A DNA stretch of 64,000 nucleotides, from positions 8,543 through 72,542 of the forward strand of contig DIVW01000011.1 in assembly GCA_002428365.1 (NCBI GenBank). The letters run 5' to 3'. The position numbers and the translations under genes are program-made. The notes under the pieces were generated by a model. The model ran no database searches, was not told where the DNA came from, and worked only from the letters and a program-made list of their open reading frames with translations. The stretch's first letter is position 1. The number at the start of each line of letters is the position of its first letter. Positions 1 to 7,216 of this stretch are shown here, piece by piece. The DNA is from Propionibacteriaceae bacterium UBA6122. GTDB taxonomy: Bacteria; Actinomycetota; Actinomycetes; Propionibacteriales; Propionibacteriaceae.

Positions 1-1640
1 TCGGCGCCACCACCCTGGACGAATATCGCGAGCGGATCGAGAAGGATCCGGCGCTGGAGCGACGCTTCCAGCAGGTGTTCGTTGGCGAGCCGAGTGTCGA
101 AGACACCATCGCCATCCTGCGCGGGCTGCGGCAACGCTACGAAGCCCACCACAAGGTGCGGATTACTGATTCGGCGCTAGTGGCTGCAGCGTCGCTGTCC
201 AACCGCTACATCACCAGCCGCCAGCTCCCGGACAAGGCAATCGACCTGATCGACGAGGCTGCCTCGCGGCTGCGGATGGAGATCGATTCCTCCCCGGAAG
301 AGATCGACATGCTGCGCCGCGACATCGACAAGATGACCATGCAGGCTTTCGCCCTGGAGAAGGAATCTGATGCCGGCTCCAAAGATCGCTACGCCCGGCT
401 GACCGCCGAGCTGGCTGACGCCAAGGAAGAGTTGCGCGGGCTGGAGGCTCGTTGGGAAGCGGAGAAGTCAGGGCTGAACCGGGTCGGCGAAATCGCTGAG
501 CGGATCGATGCGCTGCGTATCGACGCCGAACGCGCCCAGCGCGAAGGTGATCTGACCAAAGCCTCGGAGATCCTCTACGGGGAGATCCCCACCCTGGAGG
601 CCGAGCTGGCTCAGGCCTCCCAGGCGGAGGTGAACACCGCACCGATGGTGTCTGAAGAGGTCTCAGCGGCCGACATCGCCGAAGTGGTCTCAGCCTGGAC
701 CGGCATTCCGGTCGGCAAGATGTTGGCTGGCGAGAGCGAGAAGCTGCTGAGCATGGAGGACGGCCTTGGCTCCCGGTTGATCGGTCAGCGCCAGGCGGTG
801 GTGGCGGTGGCTGATGCCGTCCGCCGATCCCGGGCTGGCATCTCTGACCCCAATCGGCCCACTGGTTCCTTCCTGTTCCTCGGGCCGACCGGCGTTGGCA
901 AGACCGAGCTGGCCAAGGCGCTGGCCGATTTCCTCTTCGACGATGAGCACGCCATGGTGCGCATCGACATGAGCGAATACGGCGAGAAGCACACCGTCTC
1001 GCGTCTGGTTGGCGCCCCTCCGGGCTACATCGGCTACGAAGAGGGCGGTCAGCTCACCGAGGCTGTGCGGCGCCGTCCGTACTCGGTGGTGCTGCTGGAT
1101 GAGGTGGAAAAGGCGCATGCCGACGTGTTCAACGTCCTGCTGCAGGTGCTGGACGACGGCCGGCTGACCGACGGCCAAGGCCGCACGGTCGACTTCCGCA
1201 ATGTCATCTTGATCCTGACCAGCAACCTGGGTTCGCAGTACCTGGCCGATCAATCTCTGAGCGCCGACACCAAGAAGCAGGCGGTGATGGGGGTGGTCCG
1301 GCAGGCGTTCAAGCCGGAGTTCCTGAATCGCCTGGACGAGATCGTCCTGTTCGATCCGCTCACCACTGAAGATCTGACCCGCATCGTCGACATTCAGCTG
1401 CACCGCCTCAATGCCCGGCTGGCCGAGCGGCGGATCCGGGTCGAGGTCAGTCAGGCTGGCAAGGATTGGCTGGCCCATACCGGGTTCGATCCGGTTTACG
1501 GCGCCCGTCCGCTGAAACGGTTGGTGCAGACCACCATCGAGGACGCGATGGCCCGCAAGGTGCTGGCTGCTGAAGTCGGTGACGGTGATGTGGTGCATTT
1601 CGAGGTGAACGCTGAGGGCACCGGACTGCAGATCGTCTGA
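1..1640 (+). CDS. clpB: ClpB disaggregase, 5' truncated by window edge
   Basis: ATP-dependent cytosolic disaggregase that threads aggregated proteins, working with DnaK. The reading frame is open from base 3, and the first residues (GATTLDEYRERIEKD) are the conserved end of the first AAA+ domain, so the gene starts before the window; the GTG at 75 is internal. What is visible, about 545 residues, is the end of NBD1, the heptad-rich middle domain (about 390-620), then NBD2 with Walker A GPTGVGKT (near 882), Walker B VVLLDEVEKAH (near 1090), sensor ILTSN and the C-terminal GARPLKR element. It is convergent with the next gene, with only 2 nt between the stops. Family assignment is secure. Confidence 0.97.
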   Translation, partial: GATTLDEYRERIEKDPALERRFQQVFVGEPSVEDTIAILRGLRQRYEAHHKVRITDSALVAAASLSNRYITSRQLPDKAIDLIDEAASRLRMEIDSSPEEIDMLRRDIDKMTMQAFALEKESDAGSKDRYARLTAELADAKEELRGLEARWEAEKSGLNRVGEIAERIDALRIDAERAQREGDLTKASEILYGEIPTLEAELAQASQAEVNTAPMVSEEVSAADIAEVVSAWTGIPVGKMLAGESEKLLSMEDGLGSRLIGQRQAVVAVADAVRRSRAGISDPNRPTGSFLFLGPTGVGKTELAKALADFLFDDEHAMVRIDMSEYGEKHTVSRLVGAPPGYIGYEEGGQLTEAVRRRPYSVVLLDEVEKAHADVFNVLLQVLDDGRLTDGQGRTVDFRNVILILTSNLGSQYLADQSLSADTKKQAVMGVVRQAFKPEFLNRLDEIVLFDPLTTEDLTRIVDIQLHRLNARLAERRIRVEVSQAGKDWLAHTGFDPVYGARPLKRLVQTTIEDAMARKVLAAEVGDGDVVHFEVNAEGTGLQIV

Positions 1641-1642
1641 GC

Positions 1643-2518
1643 TCAGGCCGGCTTCACTGCGGTGAGGGTGAAGCTGGCCGGTAGCCGCTCGGGGCGCTCA
1701 CTAAGCCGCCATTCGCCGCTGTCTTCGTCAAGGTCCATGTGGCCAGGCAGGGCTTCCCAGGGCACCGAGTCGTGTTCGGTGAGGCTGGTGAGTTGCAGGC
1801 CAGCGTCCAGGACGGCGGTGACGATCTCACCGATGCTGTGGTTCCATTCCATGCTGGTCGGTGAGGTAACCGCTTCCTTGCCGGCATAGGTGAGTTCGTC
1901 GTGCCACACCAGAGCTTCGCTGCGCTCGTAGTAGGGCAACTCGATGGCCACCGTGGTTTGCCCGGGGCCGGTGATCCGGGGCTGTTGGGCCCGATCGGGG
2001 TGCTCATTGGCCACCTCCAGGGCGAAGACGGTGTTCAGCACCGGGTGCCCGTCGCGAATGAACAGCCGACCACCGGGACGCAGCAGCGCTGCGACTGTCT
2101 GGGCCCAGCGCTGAATGCTCGGCAGCCAACAGATGGCCCCGATGCCGGTGTAAACCAGATCGAAGGTGCGTCCGAGAGCGGCCACGGCTGAGTAGGTATC
2201 GGACTGGACGTAGTCGATGCTCGCGCCAGCAGTGGCGGCTAGTTTGCGGGCTTCGGCCAGCGAGACCGGGGAGAGGTCGAGCCCAGTGACGCTGGCCGCG
2301 CCGAGCCGGGCGAGGCTGAGCGTGTCGGTGCCGATGTGGCATTGCAGATGCAGCACGTCCAGGCCGTCGAGGCGGCCCAAGCGAGGCAGGTCGAAACGCA
2401 CCACATCAGACAGCGCGTTCGGGTCGGCGAGCAGCGCTTCGATGCCGTAGTGCCGGACGTGGATCGGCGCGCGCGAATCCCAGTTGGCCCGATTGATCTC
2501 CAGGTAGTTCTCACTCAT
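1643..2518 (-). CDS. Class I SAM-dependent methyltransferase
   Basis: A 291-residue soluble protein with a Rossmann-type methyltransferase core. SAM-binding motif I is VLHLQCHIGTDTLSLARLGA, followed by the acidic end of strand 2 (GLDLSPVSL) and motif III in LLRPGGRLFIRDGHPV. The C-terminal third, with the tryptophan-bearing WHDELTYAG and EWNHSIGEIV stretches, is of the kind seen in uncharacterised actinobacterial methyltransferases. The substrate cannot be read from the sequence. It starts 14 nt after the vapC stop on the same strand, so it may be carried on the vapBC transcript. Confidence 0.88.
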   Translation of the reverse strand: MSENYLEINRANWDSRAPIHVRHYGIEALLADPNALSDVVRFDLPRLGRLDGLDVLHLQCHIGTDTLSLARLGAASVTGLDLSPVSLAEARKLAATAGASIDYVQSDTYSAVAALGRTFDLVYTGIGAICWLPSIQRWAQTVAALLRPGGRLFIRDGHPVLNTVFALEVANEHPDRAQQPRITGPGQTTVAIELPYYERSEALVWHDELTYAGKEAVTSPTSMEWNHSIGEIVTAVLDAGLQLTSLTEHDSVPWEALPGHMDLDEDSGEWRLSERPERLPASFTLTAVKPA

Positions 2519-2532
2519 CTTGGGCGGCTAAC

Positions 2533-2889
2533 TCAGGCCGGAAGCTGGTCGAGGGTCGCGAGCTGACCGCCGTGAACGGTAGCCAGGGCCGCCAAGTAGG
2601 CCTGACTCAGTTGATCAGCGCTATCGAGCTCAGTAGCCGATAGTTCCGAGAGGGTTAGGTCGGCTGGCCAGAACTCGCAATGTGGGTGTTCGCGGATACC
2701 GTCCAGCACTGCCAGGGCGGTGGCTGGGCTTTCGCCGAGGCGGAGCAGGAAACGCAGCAGCGCGGCCTCGGTGATCGGGCAAACCGCGAAGCCTGGCTGG
2801 GCGGCCAGCCAGCGCCCGGCCCGGTCGTGGTGCTCGTGTTCAGCAATGGTCAGGGCCGCTAGCACTGCGCCGTCCAATAGGACGGTCAT
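2533..2889 (-). CDS. VapC-like PIN-domain toxin, atypical active site
   Basis: A 118-residue PIN-domain protein. Family members are Mg-dependent RNases of type II toxin-antitoxin systems. The first acidic residue (D6 in VLLDGAVL), the second (E41 in ITEAALL) and the last (D114 in ATLD) are present. The usual Asp of the (T/S)DAYL motif is Gln96 in LSQAYLAALA, and the normal DxNVL opening is DGAVL. Its ATG overlaps the antitoxin stop codon as ATGA (2886-2889), the usual toxin-antitoxin coupling. The lost acidic residue suggests reduced or absent nuclease activity; that part is inference. Confidence 0.82.
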   Translation of the reverse strand: MTVLLDGAVLAALTIAEHEHHDRAGRWLAAQPGFAVCPITEAALLRFLLRLGESPATALAVLDGIREHPHCEFWPADLTLSELSATELDSADQLSQAYLAALATVHGGQLATLDQLPA

Positions 2890-3116
2890 CGCTCGGCCAT
2901 CCCGGTGTTGACCTGGGCGGCGGTCACTTTACGGCCGAGGGTGAGCACGGGTAGACCGGTCAGCCGGTCGGTGGTCAGTTTCACCGGGGCATCGAGCTGA
3001 GCCAGACCGCGGACGGTCAGATCGGCCAACACTGCGGAGAGGGAGACGCCGCGCTGGGCGGCGAGTTCGCGGGCCCGACGGTGGACCGCCGGCGGTAAAT
3101 CGACAGTGGTGCGCAT
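2886..3116 (-). CDS. Ribbon-helix-helix antitoxin (VapB type)
   Basis: A 76-residue protein. Its N-terminus MRTTVDLPPAVHRRARELA is a classic ribbon-helix-helix DNA-binding start (beta strand, then helix A), followed by RGVSLSAVLADLTVRGL. The C-terminal part should bind and block the PIN toxin encoded immediately downstream with a 4-nt overlap. A TAGGAT box lies 6 nt before the ATG, so the pair is probably transcribed from a leaderless promoter, which the antitoxin would be expected to autoregulate. The function follows from fold and context, not from close identity. Confidence 0.85.
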   Translation of the reverse strand: MRTTVDLPPAVHRRARELAAQRGVSLSAVLADLTVRGLAQLDAPVKLTTDRLTGLPVLTLGRKVTAAQVNTGMAER

Positions 3117-3122
3117 GTCCGC

Positions 3123-3128
3123 ATCCTA
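3123..3128 (-). promoter_or_regulatory. Leaderless-type -10 box of vapB
   Basis: TAGGAT on the minus strand, 6 nt before the ATG at 3116, with no Shine-Dalgarno sequence. Confidence 0.5.
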
Positions 3129-3239
3129 GATGATTCAGCCCAGATGTGAGGGACGGCTCTCAGCTGCGGCGCGATTCCCGCTAGGCTCTCGCCCGACAGC
3201 TGGACCCCCTCCCAGTATTTGCGTGGAATGAGCCGCTAG

Positions 3240-4112
3240 ATGAGCAAGATCGTGCCCGCACCGGATGATCCGGGGTGTTTCGTCGTGCTCAATGGGGAAA
3301 CCGAGCAGTCCTTCGTCGACCCAAACGATCCCACCCGGCTGGAGTTCGAATACATCCAGCGAGTTGCGGAAGTTTTGGATGTGACCGTCCTAGCCCGCCC
3401 GCGATCCGAGCCGGTACGAGTGGTGCACGTTGGCGGCGGTGGCTTCACGGTGCCCCGCTACATCCAGGCCAAGCGCCCCGGCACCGCGCAGACGGTTTTC
3501 GAGCCCGATGAGCAACTGATCGAGGACGTCCGCCGCGAACTTCCGCTGAACGGTCGGACCAGCATTCAGATCCGTCCGACCGACGGGCTCACCGGCATGT
3601 CTGCCATGGCCGGTGGCTGGGTAGACGCGTTGATCGTTGACGCCTTCAATGGCGCCCAGGTGCCCGCCGAGCTGGCCACCACCACCTTCTTTGCCGAGGC
3701 CATCCGGCTGTTGCGCACCGACGGGGTGCTGATCATGAACATCACCGACACCGCGCCCTTTGACTGGTCGAAACGCTGCCTTGCCGGCCTGGTGCAGTAC
3801 GCCCCGAATGTCGGGGTGATCGCTGAGGTGCCGGTGTGGAAGGGTCGCCGATTCGGCAACCTGATCATCGTCGCTGGTGCCGACATTCCGGTGGATGCGC
3901 TGTCTCGCCAGCTTGCCGCGGCCGCCTTTCCCCAGCGCCTGATGGGCGGGGAGGCGTTGCTCGAGTGGTTGCGACCAGCCCTGCCGTTCACCAGAGCCGA
4001 CGCCGAACCGTCCCCGGAGCCGAACTGGGGCAAGACCTGGTTCGGGCCGAGGCGTCACAAGGGCGACTCGATCGACGACGACTCGATGGACGGCAGCGAC
4101 TCGGACGTGTAA
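3240..4112 (+). CDS. Spermidine-synthase-like (polyamine-synthase fold) protein
   Basis: A 290-residue protein with the spermidine synthase/methyltransferase fold: VRVVHVGGGGFTVPRYI is the glycine-rich nucleotide-binding loop, TVFEPDEQLIEDVRREL the acidic strand, and DALIVDAFNGAQVPAELAT the DxFxxxxxP segment. There is no separate N-terminal beta domain, as in the short actinobacterial forms usually labelled fused or spermidine-synthase-like. The acidic C-terminal tail (DSIDDDSMDGSDSDV) is unusual. The stop is 12 nt before pyrE. Real polyamine synthesis is unproven; such proteins often act on unknown substrates. Confidence 0.8.
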   Translation: MSKIVPAPDDPGCFVVLNGETEQSFVDPNDPTRLEFEYIQRVAEVLDVTVLARPRSEPVRVVHVGGGGFTVPRYIQAKRPGTAQTVFEPDEQLIEDVRRELPLNGRTSIQIRPTDGLTGMSAMAGGWVDALIVDAFNGAQVPAELATTTFFAEAIRLLRTDGVLIMNITDTAPFDWSKRCLAGLVQYAPNVGVIAEVPVWKGRRFGNLIIVAGADIPVDALSRQLAAAAFPQRLMGGEALLEWLRPALPFTRADAEPSPEPNWGKTWFGPRRHKGDSIDDDSMDGSDSDV

Positions 4113-4118
4113 TACGGT
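4113..4118 (+). promoter_or_regulatory. Leaderless-type -10 box of pyrE
   Basis: TACGGT lies 6 nt before the pyrE ATG and directly after the preceding stop, so pyrE can probably be transcribed on its own without a leader. Confidence 0.5.
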
Positions 4119-4124
4119 GGCGCC

Positions 4125-4667
4125 ATGACCGCCCGTGAACAGCTGATTGAGCAGATCTCCAAACTCGCCGTGGTACGCGGCAAGGTGACTTTGGCCTCCG
4201 GCCGAGAGGCCGACTACTACGTCGACCTGCGCCGGGTGACGCTGGACGGGGTGGCCGCCCCGCTGGTCGGTGAAGTGATGACCGAACTGGTTGCCGATCT
4301 GAGTTTCGATGCCGTCGGTGGGCTCACCCTCGGCGCTGATCCGGTGGCGGTGGCGATGCTGCACCATGCCGCCCACACCGGCGGACGGCTCGATGCGTTC
4401 GTCGTCCGCAAGGAGGCCAAGGCCCACGGTCTGCAGCGGCGGGTCGAGGGCACCCAGATCGCCGGTCGCAAGGTGCTGGTGGTCGAAGACACCTCCACCA
4501 CCGGTGGTTCGGTGATGACCGCACTGGAGGCGGTCCGCGAAGCCGGCGCCGAAGTGGTGGCCGTGGCGGTAATAGTCGATCGCAATACCGGGGCCAAAGA
4601 GAAGATCGAGGCGGCGGGCGTGCCCTACCGCTACGCCGTCGGGCTGGCAGACCTCGGCTTGGCCTGA
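4125..4667 (+). CDS. pyrE: Orotate phosphoribosyltransferase
   Basis: Transfers the phosphoribosyl group of PRPP to orotate, giving OMP in de novo pyrimidine synthesis. The 180-residue length is normal for the short bacterial enzyme. The PRPP-binding signature is VLVVEDTSTTGGSVMTA. The N-terminal GKVTLASGREADYYVDLRR and the flexible-loop VRKEAKAHGLQRRVEG fit PyrE. It is a probable single gene with its own leaderless promoter, close to the nucleotide genes further right. Confidence 0.96.
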   Translation: MTAREQLIEQISKLAVVRGKVTLASGREADYYVDLRRVTLDGVAAPLVGEVMTELVADLSFDAVGGLTLGADPVAVAMLHHAAHTGGRLDAFVVRKEAKAHGLQRRVEGTQIAGRKVLVVEDTSTTGGSVMTALEAVREAGAEVVAVAVIVDRNTGAKEKIEAAGVPYRYAVGLADLGLA

Positions 4668-4774
4668 GCCGAGATGGGAGTAGTTGGGCCGCTCCCGCAG
4701 TATTGGTGTGCGCGTTAGGCTGTGCAGAGTCGGCTGACGCGGCCGGTAACGGGTAAGGGTGATGGGAGCCTTGC

Positions 4775-5611
4775 ATGATGTGGATCTTCTTGATTCTGCT
4801 GTTGGTCGTAGGCGGACTGGCGCTGTACGCCGTTAGCCTCTACAACGGCTTCGTTCGGTCGCGGAACCTGATTCAGGAGTCCTGGCGCCAGATCGATGTC
4901 GAACTCAACCGGCGCTACGACCTGATCCCCAACCTGGTCGAGACGGTGCGCGCTTTCGCGGCGCATGAGCGCAACACGCTGGAAAACGTCACTCGGCTGC
5001 GCAACCAGGCAGCCGCGCTGGCCGGCCAGGGTGGCGCCTCCGCTGAGCGGGCCCAGGCTGAAGAGGCCCTGAGTGGTGCAGTCCGTGGCCTGATGGTGAG
5101 CGTCGAGGCTTACCCCGACCTGAAGAGCAATGTGAACTTCCTGGAACTGCAGCGCGAGCTGACCGCCACTGAAGATCGCATCGCCGCCGGGCGCCGCTTC
5201 TACAACGCCAACGTGCGCAACTACAACACCCAGGTGGAGTCCTTCCCGTCGGTGTTGATCGCCAACATGTTCAAGTTCGAGAAGGCCACCTACTTCGAAG
5301 TCAACGACCAGGTGGTCCGCAATGCGCCGCACGTCAGCTTCGGTGAGATCAGTGAGCGTCCCACCGGTCAGGTTGAGCCGACCAACGCCCAGCTGAGCGC
5401 CGGACCGGCTAGCTCGGGAATGCCCAACCCGCAGGCCTACGACCAGGGGACTCCTGGTGCACCGGCTCCGGGTGGCTTCGAAGCCGCGCCGGCTCCGGTC
5501 CCCACCTACACCCCGCCGCCGCAGCAGCAGAGCTTCCAGCAGCCGCCAGCCGCCCCGCCAGCAGCTCAGCCGCCGGCCGACCCGCCCACCTACGCGCCGC
5601 CGACGCAGTAG
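4775..5611 (+). CDS. LemA family membrane protein with a Pro/Gln-rich tail
   Basis: A 278-residue LemA-family protein. One N-terminal membrane helix (residues 2-24) is followed by the family core: YNGFVRSRNLIQESWRQIDVELNRRYDLIPNLVETV, then the helical FLELQRELTATEDRIAAGRRFYNANVRNYN signature region. The last 80 residues are low-complexity Pro/Ala/Gln, an extension common in actinobacterial homologues. The molecular role of the family is unknown; it is found at the membrane with most of the protein outside or in the cytosol depending on the model. GGGAG before ATGATG is the likely ribosome-binding site. A strong terminator follows. Confidence 0.93.
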   Translation: MMWIFLILLLVVGGLALYAVSLYNGFVRSRNLIQESWRQIDVELNRRYDLIPNLVETVRAFAAHERNTLENVTRLRNQAAALAGQGGASAERAQAEEALSGAVRGLMVSVEAYPDLKSNVNFLELQRELTATEDRIAAGRRFYNANVRNYNTQVESFPSVLIANMFKFEKATYFEVNDQVVRNAPHVSFGEISERPTGQVEPTNAQLSAGPASSGMPNPQAYDQGTPGAPAPGGFEAAPAPVPTYTPPPQQQSFQQPPAAPPAAQPPADPPTYAPPTQ

Positions 5612-5618
5612 TCCTTGA

Positions 5619-5668
5619 CGCTAGAACGCCGCCGTCCCGAGATGGGGCGGCGGCGTTCTAGCGTTTCT
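5619..5668. terminator. Bidirectional intrinsic terminator between lemA and dedA
   Basis: Perfect 16-bp inverted arms CGCTAGAACGCCGCCG (5619-5634) and their complement (5648-5663), with a 13-nt loop and TTTCT after it. It lies between two convergent genes. Confidence 0.88.
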
Positions 5669-5676
5669 GGGACGAC

Positions 5677-6393
5677 TCAGCTCTCGGTCGCTTCAGTCTC
5701 GGCGATTTCGAGAGTCTCAGCCTTCGTCCGGCGGCGATGCAGGTAGGCCTCGATGGCCATCGGCAGCACCGAAACCAGCACGATCACCACCAGTACGGCG
5801 TCGATGTTGTTCTTGATGAAGTCGATCCGCCCCAGGAAATAGCCCAGCGAGGTAACACCGGCCGCCCAGATGATCGCGCCAATCCCGGTCCAGGTGATGA
5901 AAGTGCGGAAGCTCATCCCCGCAGCACCGGCGACCATGGTTACGAAGGTGCGGACGAAGGGCACGAAGCGGCCGAGCACCAGGGCCTTTGAGCCGTAGCG
6001 TTCGAAGAAGGCGTGGGTCTGGTCGAGGTGTCTGGCGGAAAAGATCCGGCCGATGATGCCAGCCCTGGGCTTGAACAGCCAGGGCGAGATGCTCTTGCCG
6101 ACCCAGTAGCCCACCACGTTGCCCAAGACCGCTGCGACCACCAGCACCAGCATCGCGATGCCAAGCACCGCCGGCTGGCCGAGGTCGCCGAATCGAATAA
6201 TGGGTGCGTCATTGGCGATGAACATGCCCACCGCGAACAACAGCGAGTCACCAGGTAGCACTGGGAAGATCGCGCATTCGATGAAAACGATCAGTGCCGC
6301 ACCCCACAGCGCCCAGTTGCCGAGGGAGGTTAGTAGATACTCCGGATCGAGCCAATCGGGCAGCAACAAGGGCACCAGGAGCAACAAGTTCAT
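5677..6393 (-). CDS. DedA family membrane protein
   Basis: A 238-residue inner-membrane protein of the DedA/VTT family, some members of which transport or flip lipid carriers such as undecaprenyl phosphate. The family signatures are FPVLPGDSLLFAVGMF (E/PGD motif) and RFVPFVRTFVTMVAGAAGMSFRTF. Five to six hydrophobic segments are visible. The ATG at 6393 is preferred because AAGGTAGG stands 10 nt upstream; the longer open frame to 7080 runs antisense to the neighbouring methyltransferase and is not used. It is divergent from that gene. Confidence 0.93.
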   Translation of the reverse strand: MNLLLLVPLLLPDWLDPEYLLTSLGNWALWGAALIVFIECAIFPVLPGDSLLFAVGMFIANDAPIIRFGDLGQPAVLGIAMLVLVVAAVLGNVVGYWVGKSISPWLFKPRAGIIGRIFSARHLDQTHAFFERYGSKALVLGRFVPFVRTFVTMVAGAAGMSFRTFITWTGIGAIIWAAGVTSLGYFLGRIDFIKNNIDAVLVVIVLVSVLPMAIEAYLHRRRTKAETLEIAETEATES

Positions 6394-6458
6394 AATCAGC
6401 AAGCCTACCTTGGCCGCCAGGCCCACCCGGAGCCAGGCGATGCGCTGGCGAATACCGG

Positions 6459-6464
6459 TACCGT
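6459..6464 (+). promoter_or_regulatory. Leaderless-type -10 box of the SpoU methyltransferase
   Basis: TACCGT lies 7 nt before the ATG at 6472. It overlaps the alternative GTG at 6463 and therefore argues for the ATG as start. Confidence 0.5.
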
Positions 6465-6471
6465 GGCCGCC

Positions 6472-7107
6472 ATGCCCAGCCTGAGCGAGGACGAAGTGGT
6501 GGCCGTGAGTAGCCCCGGCGTCGGCCCACACCCCCAACCTTGGCCGGACGACCCGCGCTACGACCCGGCGCTGCTCGCCGAAGGGGATCGGCGCAACGTC
6601 CCCGATGAGTACCGGTATTGGAGCGTTGAGGCGATTGTCGCCGAGCTTGATGCGCGCCGGCTGCCATTGCAGGTGGCCATCCAGAACTGGGAGCACGATT
6701 TCAATATCGGCTCGATCGTGCGCACCGCCAACGCCTTCAATGTGGCTCGCGTCCACATCATCGGACGGCGGCGCTGGAACCGGCGCGGGGCGATGGTCAC
6801 CGACCGCTATCTGCACCTTGAGCATCACGAAAGCACCGAGGCCTTCCTGGCCTGGTTGGCCGAACACGGCGTGACCCCGATTGGGGTGGACAACCTGCCC
6901 GGCTCGGTGCCGCTGGAGGTCGCCCAGTTGCCCGAGCAGTGCTGTCTGATCTTTGGCTCTGAAGGTCCGGGTCTGACCGATGAGCTGGTTGCTGGCTGCG
7001 CGCAACTGGTGGCGATTACCCAATATGGCTCCACTCGGTCGCTGAATGCTGGCGCGGCCGCGGCGATCGCGATGTACCACTGGGCGCTCCAGTGGGCGCC
7101 GTCCTGA
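6472..7107 (+). CDS. SpoU/TrmH family RNA 2'-O-methyltransferase
   Basis: A 211-residue SPOUT methyltransferase that should methylate a ribose 2'-OH in tRNA or rRNA using SAM. The trefoil-knot signatures are present: NWEHDFNIGSIVRTANAF (motif 1, with the catalytic Arg), CCLIFGSEGPGLTDEL (motif 2) and QYGSTRSLNAGAAAAIAMYHW (motif 3). The start at 6472 fits a -10 box 7 nt upstream; a GTG at 6463 would add three residues. The last codons lie in a 17-bp sequence that is repeated after a small palindrome just downstream. The exact RNA target is unknown. Confidence 0.92.
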   Translation: MPSLSEDEVVAVSSPGVGPHPQPWPDDPRYDPALLAEGDRRNVPDEYRYWSVEAIVAELDARRLPLQVAIQNWEHDFNIGSIVRTANAFNVARVHIIGRRRWNRRGAMVTDRYLHLEHHESTEAFLAWLAEHGVTPIGVDNLPGSVPLEVAQLPEQCCLIFGSEGPGLTDELVAGCAQLVAITQYGSTRSLNAGAAAAIAMYHWALQWAPS

Positions 7108-7163
7108 TCCCTGCGCTAAATGGGGACGGTTCCATTATGCGCAGCGCCAGTGGGCGCCGTCCT
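7089..7163. repeat. 17-bp direct repeat flanking a REP-like element
   Basis: CCAGTGGGCGCCGTCCT occurs at 7089-7105 (end of the methyltransferase gene) and again at 7147-7163. The two copies bracket 41 nt that hold the palindromic element at 7111-7144. Confidence 0.75.
7111..7144. repeat. REP-like palindromic element, copy 1
   Basis: A 34-nt element with ends CTGCGC and GCGCAG and core GGGGACGGTTCC flanked by AAAT/ATTA stem bases. A near-identical inverted copy lies at 15360-15394. The core resembles the REP sequences of RAYT-type transposase systems, but no such transposase is in this window. Confidence 0.7.
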
Positions 7164-7216
7164 CCTTTGGTTCTGAACGGGGCAGCGTTGTCGGTGCTAT
7201 CTGCGAGGCTTGCCCG

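Noticed and set aside
690..1598. Long open frames antisense to real genes (for example 690-1598, 7016-8788, 20124-21332, 16-bit long frames opposite purA and fbaA)
   Set aside because: GC-rich codon use leaves the opposite frames open; these translations lack any family motif and lie over genes with secure identity.
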